64,000 nucleotides of DNA, from positions 1-64,000 of the forward strand of contig JAFUOD010000012.1 of assembly GCA_017472735.1 (NCBI GenBank), given 5' to 3'. The notes below the pieces were generated by a model that ran no database searches, was not told the DNA's origin, and worked only from the letters and a program-made list of their open reading frames with translations. This DNA comes from Oscillospiraceae bacterium (GTDB taxonomy: Bacteria > Bacillota > Clostridia > Oscillospirales > Ruminococcaceae). This document shows, piece by piece, positions 43,948-51,179 of the stretch. Position numbers and translations under genes: made by a program. Position 1 is the first letter of the stretch. Each line of letters starts with the position of its first letter.

Positions 43948-46917
43948 TTATTCCAGTCCGAGTGCTTCGCGGGTAATGCCAAGCTCCTCGTACTTTCTCA
44001 TAATTTCGTCGTTGATATCTCTGTTGTACCAAGCAAGCGAGTCTCTGGGGTTCTTGTTAAGGTTAACAGTGTCTCTGAATGCGTTGGTAATGTTACGTCC
44101 TACGATATAGGTCGAGGGAATGATGTCGATTTCAACGGTGTTGTTCATCTGAGTAAGAATCAAATCAAGCTCATTTTGGCTCCAAGCAAGCTGCTTCAAA
44201 GCTTCCTGGTTTGCGGTATCAAATCTACCGAGAGGGCCTAAGAGAGCTTCAATAGATCTGCCGTATTCAGCCTGAATTTCACTTGAAGTGAACCACTTAC
44301 AAAGCTCCCAAGCATCCTTTCTCTGCTCTTCATTAAGCTTCGAGAAGATGATGCAGCCTGCAGAAGCGGAAGTTGTCGAACGGTTAATGTTTCCGTTTGC
44401 ATCAGGTGTGCCGGGAATTAAATCGAGTTCCCACAAGCCTCTGATTTCGGGTGCTGCCATGTAAAGCTGGTTATAGAAGGTATAACCTGTAATGATGATG
44501 GGATATTCACCGGTTCTGAAACGTGTGAACTGGTCGAACGACTGCTGGAAGCTGTAAGTTGTGTAGAACTTAGTCCACATTTCAAATGCTTCAACAGCAT
44601 CCTGTTCAAGGAATCTTGTTTCGGTAAGGGTGTCGTTATAATAGGTCATTCCACGCTGTACCATGAATGTACCGAATACGTCGAAGCCGAAACCAACGCC
44701 CATGTAGCTTCTTTGAAGTGTAGGAAGCATTTCGATGAGTTCATCCCATGTCTGAGGTCCCTGGTCGAAGCCGAAGGATTCCAAAACGTCGGTTCTTGTA
44801 AACATCATTGAGAAGCCCTGAGAAATAGGCAAGCCGTAAACGCCCTTGTTTTTACCTTCGTTATAGGTGTAAAGGGTCATAATGTTGTCGGCAAATCTTT
44901 GGGTAACTTCTTCATAATCCTCAAACTGAGAAATATCTACCAAGCAATCACGTGCTGCAAGCTGAATCGGGAAGTCGCCGCCGATGAAGAGCGCAACGTC
45001 AGGACCCTTGCCTGCAAGTGTTGCTTCCAAAATACCGCCCTGTACAAGGTTAATGGAAGCTTCGATTCCTGTTTCGGGAACGAAGTAGGAGTCAACGAGT
45101 TCCTTAACGATCTGAGCCTGGTCACGACCCAAGGATACCCAAACGTTCAAGGAGTCCTTGCTTGTATCGGAAAGGATGTTGTAGTCAGCAAAGAAGGAGC
45201 CGATGAAGGACTTTGTGCTGAACCATAAGGACTTAAGGAAGTTTTCCTTAACACCGCTGAAGTCCTTATCAGCAGAGGTGAGCTCGATCATATCGATCTC
45301 AAGGTACTGGCTTCTGTAGTCAGTCATCCACTGAGCCAAGGAAGTGATATTATCCTTGATCTGTCCCAAGTTGCTGGGAATATCGTCAGGGCGCTTGATG
45401 CATCTGTCCAAAAGCTCAGCCATGGTCTCCAACGAAACAGCTTCTGTACCTTCGGTACCTGCCAACTCTTCGATTTCGCCCTTAATGCTTCTTAACAATT
45501 CAGAGTACTTTTCAAAGTCGGGAAGAATGGAAGGAATCTGCTTGTGGATTACATAAGTGTTGTATTCGTCAGGCTGAAGACCTGTGATCTGCAAGATCTG
45601 ACGGTAATAGCTGTTAAGATAATAAACAATGTCGTCAAGACGGCGCATGATGTCACCGATCTCGCCGGGAACAGCTTCTAAAGTAAGGCTGTGGTCGCCT
45701 GCTTCAAGCCAGAAGTAAAGGGTGTTGCCGTCTGCATCTGTGGGAGTAACACATTCCCAAGTGGTCGAATAGTAGAACTTAACCTTATCAGCGTCTTCAC
45801 AAGGAACCTCACCGTCAATGTAAAGTCTTCTGTTCGAGTAAAGACCTCTCATCAAGTCCTGCTTAGCTCTGATACCGATCTTTACCCAACCTGCTTCTTC
45901 CATGGTAAAGTTCCATGTAACTGACTGACCTGCGGTCTTCCAGTTGTCGGCACCAATGGTGTTGTAAATCATGTTTACAGCATCAGAGGGAGAAGTGAGG
46001 TAGGTAGATCTGTTGTATGTAGCATAAAGGGTTACGTCCGACTTGAAGTCAGCCTTTTCGCCCTCTAACTTAACATAAATGTCCTTCGAAGCGCCTGCAA
46101 CGCTTGCATCAGTAGTTACATTTTCAGCGTCAGCAGTAGCAGCAACGGGCTTTTCGTTATAAAGCTTAATGTAAGATAAAGCAAATCTTGCCTTCTCGGA
46201 CTTTATGGTAATAACATGGTCGCCCTTTGTGAAGTAGAATCTCAGCGGGTCATTGAACAAACCGTCTGTATCCTTTAAAGGAGAGGTCTGCCATGTTAAG
46301 AATTCTACCAAGGTAGGTCTTATCTGGTTTCCGTGAGAGTCCATCTTGAATTCTCTCGAGCCGTCTTCGCTGTAAACAAAGTTGCCCTCTTCATCAACCA
46401 TGTAGCCCTTTTCGTTGTCTACCCAAACCTTGCTCAAAAGAACACGTTCAGCAGTAGCATAAGGAGCTTCACCGTCAATAAGAACAGAGATCTCAATATC
46501 GTTTGCTGCACTTGCCAAAGCATAGTACATCATCTCGATATTATAAATACCTTCTTCTGTAACGGTTACGGGGAAGTCGATCGAACCCGACGCTGAGGGC
46601 CAAACCAAAGCCTCAACACCGTCAATTGTGTCAACATAAGCTTCGGTCTCCGCACTGGCGTTTGTATATACAGAATAAGGAATAACTACTTCTGTATCCG
46701 GGCGTACATCGTCAATGTGCTTGTCGTAATATGTACTGTAGGTACGTGCTCTGTTTGCGTCGTCAAGGCCCTGAGCAGAGGTTTCCTTAACCGCAGCGTC
46801 CTGCTCTTCGGTCACACCTGTGTCAACCTCATCAGCATAGACAACTGCCAATGTAGGCACGATCATCACTAAAGCTATAACAAAAGAGATTATGCGCCTA
46901 AACATCTTGTCTTTCAC
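43948..46917 (-). CDS. Very large extracellular solute-binding protein with N-terminal carbohydrate-binding-like domains
   Basis: 989 residues from GTG 46917 (GGTGG seven bases upstream). A signal peptide (about 5-27) ends at VVYADE and has no lipobox Cys, unusual for a Gram-positive binding protein. Two beta-sandwich regions (about 70-260 and 270-420), with EEGIYNIEMMYY and EAGDHSLTLEA, look like carbohydrate-binding modules. A helical region (about 430-560) follows, then a type 1 solute-binding fold (about 600-985) with LEATLAGKGPDVALFIGGDFP and FTRTDVLESFGFDQGPQTWDELIEML. Typical binding proteins are about 420-550 residues. It heads the sugar-import gene set. Confidence 0.85.
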   Translation of the reverse strand: MKDKMFRRIISFVIALVMIVPTLAVVYADEVDTGVTEEQDAAVKETSAQGLDDANRARTYSTYYDKHIDDVRPDTEVVIPYSVYTNASAETEAYVDTIDGVEALVWPSASGSIDFPVTVTEEGIYNIEMMYYALASAANDIEISVLIDGEAPYATAERVLLSKVWVDNEKGYMVDEEGNFVYSEDGSREFKMDSHGNQIRPTLVEFLTWQTSPLKDTDGLFNDPLRFYFTKGDHVITIKSEKARFALSYIKLYNEKPVAATADAENVTTDASVAGASKDIYVKLEGEKADFKSDVTLYATYNRSTYLTSPSDAVNMIYNTIGADNWKTAGQSVTWNFTMEEAGWVKIGIRAKQDLMRGLYSNRRLYIDGEVPCEDADKVKFYYSTTWECVTPTDADGNTLYFWLEAGDHSLTLEAVPGEIGDIMRRLDDIVYYLNSYYRQILQITGLQPDEYNTYVIHKQIPSILPDFEKYSELLRSIKGEIEELAGTEGTEAVSLETMAELLDRCIKRPDDIPSNLGQIKDNITSLAQWMTDYRSQYLEIDMIELTSADKDFSGVKENFLKSLWFSTKSFIGSFFADYNILSDTSKDSLNVWVSLGRDQAQIVKELVDSYFVPETGIEASINLVQGGILEATLAGKGPDVALFIGGDFPIQLAARDCLVDISQFEDYEEVTQRFADNIMTLYTYNEGKNKGVYGLPISQGFSMMFTRTDVLESFGFDQGPQTWDELIEMLPTLQRSYMGVGFGFDVFGTFMVQRGMTYYNDTLTETRFLEQDAVEAFEMWTKFYTTYSFQQSFDQFTRFRTGEYPIIITGYTFYNQLYMAAPEIRGLWELDLIPGTPDANGNINRSTTSASAGCIIFSKLNEEQRKDAWELCKWFTSSEIQAEYGRSIEALLGPLGRFDTANQEALKQLAWSQNELDLILTQMNNTVEIDIIPSTYIVGRNITNAFRDTVNLNKNPRDSLAWYNRDINDEIMRKYEELGITREALGLE

Positions 46918-46980
46918 TGTGAATCCACCTTTCATAGTATTTGGATACATATATTATCCCATTTGGGTAAATAAAGAGTT

Positions 46981-47955
46981 TTACTGAGCTTTGTGGATGT
47001 AGATCCTCTGCTCGTCAAGGTCAAGATCTGCCTTAACCTTTTCGCCGCCCTTAATGTTAAGAGCCTCTAAGTAGTCCTTGGGAAGCTGCAGCCTGCCGGT
47101 ACGGTCTAAAACTACAAGTTCTTCTGAAACATAACTCTCTTCAGCAGTCTCATCAGCTTCGTTAGAATTAAGTCCTGCGGACTCTCTTAAAATTTCGGCA
47201 TGAGATTTTTTAATGATTTCACTCGAGGTTCTGCCGTCTCGGATAGAAACCACACGGTCTATTTTTTTAGCCAGTCGAAGGTCATGCGTTACGATTACGA
47301 TTGTAATGCCCTTCTTTTGGTTAAGCTCTTTAAATACGTTAAGAATCTGGTCAGAGGTCTTCGTGTCGACCGAGCCGGTAGGTTCGTCCGCCAAAAGAAG
47401 CATCGGGTCGTTTGCCAAGGCAATTGCAATAGCTACACGCTGCTGCTCACCGCCCGACATCTGATCAAGTCTTGAATTAACTCTGTGCGAAAGTCCAACC
47501 TGATCCAAAAGGTCAAGCGCTTTCTGACGTCTTTCTTTTTTGCCCTGCAAAAGCATCGGCAATTCAACATTTTGCACAGCAGTTAAATAAGGAACAAGGT
47601 TACGCGCGTTGTTCTGCCAAACAAAGCCGACAACGTTGCGCTTGTAAACCATATAGTCTTCTTCGGTGAATTTTAAAAGGTTTCTGCCGCAGATAGTCAA
47701 GCTGCCTGCCGAGGGCTTATCGAGACCGCCGAGCATATTAAGCAAGGTCGATTTACCTGAACCGGAAGTACCTACGATTGCGACAAGCTCGCCTTTTTTG
47801 ATCTGCAGGTCTAAGCCCTGAAGAGCAACTACTTCGATCTGGTCAGTCTTATAGATCTTAACTAAGTTTTCACATTCAATCGCATATTCCGATTCATCAG
47901 CACCGGGAACGAGGATCTCGGCCAAGTGTTCGGCTAATTTTTTCTTCTTACTCAA
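46981..47955 (-). CDS. LolD/MacB-type ABC ATPase with C-terminal AbrB-like domain
   Basis: 324 residues from TTG 47955, which overlaps the previous gene by 8 nt; no ATG is nearby. Walker A GTSGSGKST (about 56-64), Q-loop FVWQNN, signature MSGGEQQRVA, Walker B LLLADEPTGS and H-loop VTHD are all intact. After residue 245 comes a linker, and then residues about 275-324 read LDRTGRLQLPKDYLEALNI and end in a DEQRIYIHKA strand, matching the swapped-hairpin AbrB/SpoVT DNA-binding fold (cf. ...GRVVIPIELRRTLGI...). An ATPase-AbrB fusion is unusual. It may form a heterodimer with the preceding ATPase. Confidence 0.85.
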   Translation of the reverse strand: MSKKKKLAEHLAEILVPGADESEYAIECENLVKIYKTDQIEVVALQGLDLQIKKGELVAIVGTSGSGKSTLLNMLGGLDKPSAGSLTICGRNLLKFTEEDYMVYKRNVVGFVWQNNARNLVPYLTAVQNVELPMLLQGKKERRQKALDLLDQVGLSHRVNSRLDQMSGGEQQRVAIAIALANDPMLLLADEPTGSVDTKTSDQILNVFKELNQKKGITIVIVTHDLRLAKKIDRVVSIRDGRTSSEIIKKSHAEILRESAGLNSNEADETAEESYVSEELVVLDRTGRLQLPKDYLEALNIKGGEKVKADLDLDEQRIYIHKAQ

Positions 47956-48625
47956 CTATCTCACCGTCCTCTAATGTATATACAGCATCGGCAATTTCGA
48001 GCAAGCTCGGGTCATGCGTTGTCATAACAATTGTCATGTGTTCTTCTAAAACAAGCTTTTTAAAGAGTTCAACAATGTGGTGCGAAGTAGCGCTGTCAAG
48101 CTCTGCGGTAGGTTCATCGGCAAAGATGATCCTGGGCTCGTGTGCCAAAGCTCTCGCAATTGCAACACGCTGCTGCTCACCACCCGAAAGCTCACCGGGG
48201 CGGTGATGCATTCTCTTCGCAAGTCCCACATCCTCTAAGCACTTTTTAACTCTTTCCTCTCTCTTATCAAAGGGGAACTTAGAAAGCCTTAAGCCGAAGT
48301 CCACGTTTTCATAGGCAGTCATCGAGGACATTAAAGCAACAGACTGGAAAACAAACGCCATTTTATAACGGCGAATTTCGTCTCGCTTCACATCCGAAAG
48401 CTTCGTAATGTCCACTCCGTCAAACAAAACTTCACCCTTTGTGGGTCTGTCCAAAGCTCCCAAAAGATTAAGTAATGTTGTTTTACCCGAGCCTGAACGA
48501 CCCTTTAAAATGGTCAGCTTACCCTCGGCAACAGTGATATTAATGTCTTTAAGGGCGTGAACCACGCTGCCATCGCCGATATTAAAATCTCGGCAAAGAC
48601 CGTTGGTTGCAAGCAACGTTGCCAT
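47948..48625 (-). CDS. LolD/MacB-type ABC ATPase
   Basis: 225 residues from ATG 48625 behind CAGGAGG. Walker A GRSGSGKTT (about 40-48), Q-loop FVFQS, signature LSGGEQQRVA, Walker B IIFADEPTAE and H-loop TTHD are present. The family (LolD, MacB, FtsE-like) works with FtsX-type permeases, not MalFG. It is first in the 20-kb minus-strand block and translationally coupled to the second ATPase. The only FtsX-type permease in the window is at 28588-31434. Confidence 0.92.
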   Translation of the reverse strand: MATLLATNGLCRDFNIGDGSVVHALKDINITVAEGKLTILKGRSGSGKTTLLNLLGALDRPTKGEVLFDGVDITKLSDVKRDEIRRYKMAFVFQSVALMSSMTAYENVDFGLRLSKFPFDKREERVKKCLEDVGLAKRMHHRPGELSGGEQQRVAIARALAHEPRIIFADEPTAELDSATSHHIVELFKKLVLEEHMTIVMTTHDPSLLEIADAVYTLEDGEIVE

Positions 48626-48968
48626 GTTGCACCTCCTGTGGTGATAAATATTGCCATGTTGTTTTTGTGCATTTTCAACAAATTAGGGGTATCAACCTCT
48701 ATAAACACTTATAAGCAAACACCTTTTCTGTAATTTTGTACAATTACTCAGCGAAAAGACATTTGCTTTGGTTATTCATGTATTCAGTTAAATACACATA
48801 TTTTTCGTTCTTATATTATAGCAAAGTGTAAGACATGTGTCAATATTAATCACAAATTTTTAACACATTATTTTCACATAATTTCAGATAAAAAAACACC
48901 ACCCGTCTGCATCGGGTGGTGTTTGAAAACTGAGTTATTCAGTTATATATCCTTCTTAATAGGAGGAA
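48626..48968 (-). promoter_or_regulatory. Promoter and long structured leader of the 20-kb transport block
   Basis: No gene is seen. The minus-strand promoter is perfect: TTGACA at 48838-48843, a 17-bp spacer, TATAAT at 48815-48820. The leader before the first ATG is about 180 nt. At 48715-48766 it can fold into one long hairpin with three paired blocks: GCAAA/TTTGC, CTTTTC/GAAAAG and TAATT/AATTA, separated by internal loops. A possible second small stem lies near 48675-48705. No T-run follows, so it does not look like an attenuator. It matches no riboswitch class I recognise. The region's far end is a terminator (48894-48924). Confidence 0.7.
48894..48924 (-). terminator. Terminator after the NPKTG surface protein gene
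   Basis: Perfect 12-bp stem aaacaccacccg/cgggtggtgttt with a 7-nt loop and a flanking T-run on the minus strand (plus aaaaaa). Confidence 0.9.
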
Positions 48969-50708
48969 TTATCTTCTCTTAGAGATTACAACTGCAGCTG
49001 CAGCAACGAGCATGGGAACTACTGCGAGAGCAAGACCGGTCTTGGGGTTCTCTTCAACAGCGGGTTCTTCATCAGCAGGTTCTTCAACATCAACAGTTAC
49101 ATCTTCTTCTTCATCAGTAGAAGACTCTACAGGATCTTCAACTTCTTCAACTACAGTGTTGTCAGAAGAGGAGAGAAGGAGGTAAACGTCAGTTGCCAAA
49201 GCGCCGGAAAGCTTAGCGTTCCAAGCTACGTCAACATCGTTGTTGTTCTGAACGTGAGCCTGACCGTCAGCAGCGTAAACAATGGAAGCACCCTTGTACT
49301 TAGCGCCGGAGAATCCGTCAGCACCCCACCATCTGTTCCAGGTAAGATCGCCAGATTCAGAAGCATCCGGGAATGTGCCCTGGCCCCAGAGAGCATCGTC
49401 GATGTCTACGAGGTAGTTGTCGTTAGTAGGATCAGATTCGAGAACTTCGTTCTTCAAGGTGATTTCTTCAGTGATAGCGAACTGGCCGTTCCATACGCCG
49501 TAAGCAGTATCATAAAGAACATCGAGAGGAACTTCGAATACGAGTTCAGTTACGGAACCGTCAACTACAACAGTGGAAACAAGTGTTCTGCTTGTGTCAT
49601 AAGCCCACCAGTTAGCGTTGGTTTCGTAAAGAGCGTTGGATTCGTTAGTAGCCCAGAGGGTGTAGATTGCACGGCCGTTGATAGCCTTGTCAAGCTTAAC
49701 TACGAGCTTAGCGGTTTCAGCACCGAGAACTGCAGCCTTGTTGTTAAGGTTGTGATCCCAAGACCAAACCTTAGCACCGTTAAGGCTTTCCTTTTCAGAG
49801 CCTACCCAAGTTTCAACAGTAACTTCTTCATATTCGTAGTCAAGAACATCTTCCCAAGCAGTGTCAACAACGTCACCAGCATTGCCTCTTACGCCGTCGC
49901 CATCCTTGTCAACGATTACTTCTACCTTTTCTTCACCTTCGGTGATGGTTTCGTATTCGTAAACAGGAACTGCAACCTGTTCGCCGGTAGCAACCTTATC
50001 GTTGTCATCGATCTTGCCGTCTTCATTCTTGTCAACGGGTTCCAAAGTGGTGGTGTATTCGAAGTGGCCACCAGTAACAACGTCGGTGTAAGTAACAGCG
50101 TTAACGAAAGTCATGTTGCTGGTTGTGGTGGAATCAGCGCCGGAAACAGCAGGATTCCAGAAAGCAATTGTAGAAGCAGAGCCGTTGATTGCTACGCCGT
50201 CAGCATTGTAGAACTGAACAGAAGTAGCAAGCTTCTTAAGAGCATCAGCGTTAGCGTTAGCCCAGTTCCACTGGCTGCTGGACTTAACTTCTGCAGTCAA
50301 AACTACAGTAGTAGTACCGTTAACAGTGGTGTCAACAGGGATAACAGTAGGATAGTCAGCGGAAATGAAGTCGTGTGCTACGTGACCGAAGTAAACCTTA
50401 GCGGTAGTAGCATTCTTTTCGAGCTTGTAGCCGTTAACTTTCCATTCTACATCGCCCATATCGCCCCAGCCACCAAAGAAAGTAGCTCTGTTGGGGAGGT
50501 TGGAGAGTTCGAAGTATGCACCTTCAGTGAAGTAACCGTAGGTAGCATAAACAGGGATTGTGAGTGTGATTGTGTTTGTGTAACCGGGGTTCGAAGGAAG
50601 ATTCTTATACAAAGGAATTGTATAGTCTTCAGCGAATGCGGTGATAGCCATTGCAGAAACAGCCATCATGACTGCGAGTAATACAGCCAAAACCTTTTTC
50701 ATGTTCAT
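48969..50708 (-). CDS. Wall-anchored surface protein with NPKTG sorting motif
   Basis: 579 residues from ATG 50708 (AAGGAGG nine bases upstream; an ATG two codons later is less well spaced). A signal peptide (about 4-26, ending TAFAED), two beta-rich domains (about 30-210 and 290-520), and two Asp-rich calcium-loop-like stretches between them (DKNEDGKIDDNDK, DKDGDGVRGN, about 225-275) are seen. An acidic Pro/Glu linker follows, then NPKTG, a membrane segment and a KRR tail, which is the sortase anchor layout. Codon choice is narrow and the promoter is perfect, pointing to high expression. The beta domains show cohesin-like features, but this was not established. No sortase gene is in the window. 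Confidence 0.8.
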   Translation of the reverse strand: MNMKKVLAVLLAVMMAVSAMAITAFAEDYTIPLYKNLPSNPGYTNTITLTIPVYATYGYFTEGAYFELSNLPNRATFFGGWGDMGDVEWKVNGYKLEKNATTAKVYFGHVAHDFISADYPTVIPVDTTVNGTTTVVLTAEVKSSSQWNWANANADALKKLATSVQFYNADGVAINGSASTIAFWNPAVSGADSTTTSNMTFVNAVTYTDVVTGGHFEYTTTLEPVDKNEDGKIDDNDKVATGEQVAVPVYEYETITEGEEKVEVIVDKDGDGVRGNAGDVVDTAWEDVLDYEYEEVTVETWVGSEKESLNGAKVWSWDHNLNNKAAVLGAETAKLVVKLDKAINGRAIYTLWATNESNALYETNANWWAYDTSRTLVSTVVVDGSVTELVFEVPLDVLYDTAYGVWNGQFAITEEITLKNEVLESDPTNDNYLVDIDDALWGQGTFPDASESGDLTWNRWWGADGFSGAKYKGASIVYAADGQAHVQNNNDVDVAWNAKLSGALATDVYLLLSSSDNTVVEEVEDPVESSTDEEEDVTVDVEEPADEEPAVEENPKTGLALAVVPMLVAAAAVVISKRR

Positions 50709-51017
50709 GAAAAATTTCCTCCTTTTTAAATTTGGATATTGTTTTCATCCCTATAACGGGTTATAGAGATCTTTGTGTGACTCGGGTTTCCGAGACGCGG
50801 TCATTATAACACTTATCGGCGAATTTGTCAATAGATTTTCAAAATTTGCCGAATCGGTGAGATAAGTTTACCGTTCCCTTAACTCCCGTTGTCTAATAAG
50901 TGTCAACAAAACTTCATTTTGTTTCAACTTTTTTTGATTTTTTGCACATTTGTGAAAAGTGGTGCAAACACATTTTATATTTTTGCGTTGATTGTGCAAT
51001 TTGCATAGTTTTGCTGT

Positions 51018-51132
51018 GCCGGGCGCCGTGGCAAGGCGTGTGCCGAGTGAAAGCGAGGCAAAGTGCCGAGCCGTGGCGCCACGCTGCCGCACTCTGCCCT
51101 TGCGGGCAGGCGCGGCGCACGGCGCCTGACCC
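51018..51132. repeat. GC-rich hairpin island C
   Basis: Includes gggcgccgtggc/gccgtggcgcc, ctgcccttgcgggcag and gcgccg/cggcgc palindromes. It shares the ccgcactctgccc...ggcaggcgcggc core and cgcctgac end with island A, and cccttggc with island E. Confidence 0.65.
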
Positions 51133-51141
51133 TTGGCAAAA

Positions 51142-51172
51142 TAAAGCGGGAACCCGCTTGGGACTCCCGCTT
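51142..51172 (-). terminator. thrS terminator
   Basis: Stem aagcggga/tcccgctt (51146-51153 with 51165-51172 approximately), directly beyond the thrS stop at 51180, with a T-rich tail on the minus strand. Confidence 0.6.
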
Positions 51173-51179
51173 GAATAGT

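Larger units (their letters stand above)
50709..51179 (-). promoter_or_regulatory. Promoter of the surface protein gene, plus GC-rich island and thrS terminator
   Basis: No gene is seen. The minus-strand promoter is a perfect consensus: TTGACA at 50826-50831, a 17-bp spacer, TATAAT at 50803-50808, giving an mRNA leader of about 90 nt. The leader holds a small ctcgg/ccgag hairpin (around 50781-50794) and an ataacgggttat palindrome. The part from 50870 to 51017 is AT-rich with no clear signal. 51018-51132 is GC-rich island C, and 51142-51172 is the thrS terminator. Confidence 0.8.

Noticed and set aside
46918-46950. Longer starts for the solute-binding protein
   Set aside because: The GTG at 46917 is correctly spaced from GGTGG, and the extension would encode the ribosome binding site itself.
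49254-50681. A 475-residue plus-strand frame
   Set aside because: It is the exact antisense of the surface protein gene, lacks a ribosome binding site and known motifs, and is explained by narrow codon use on the other strand.
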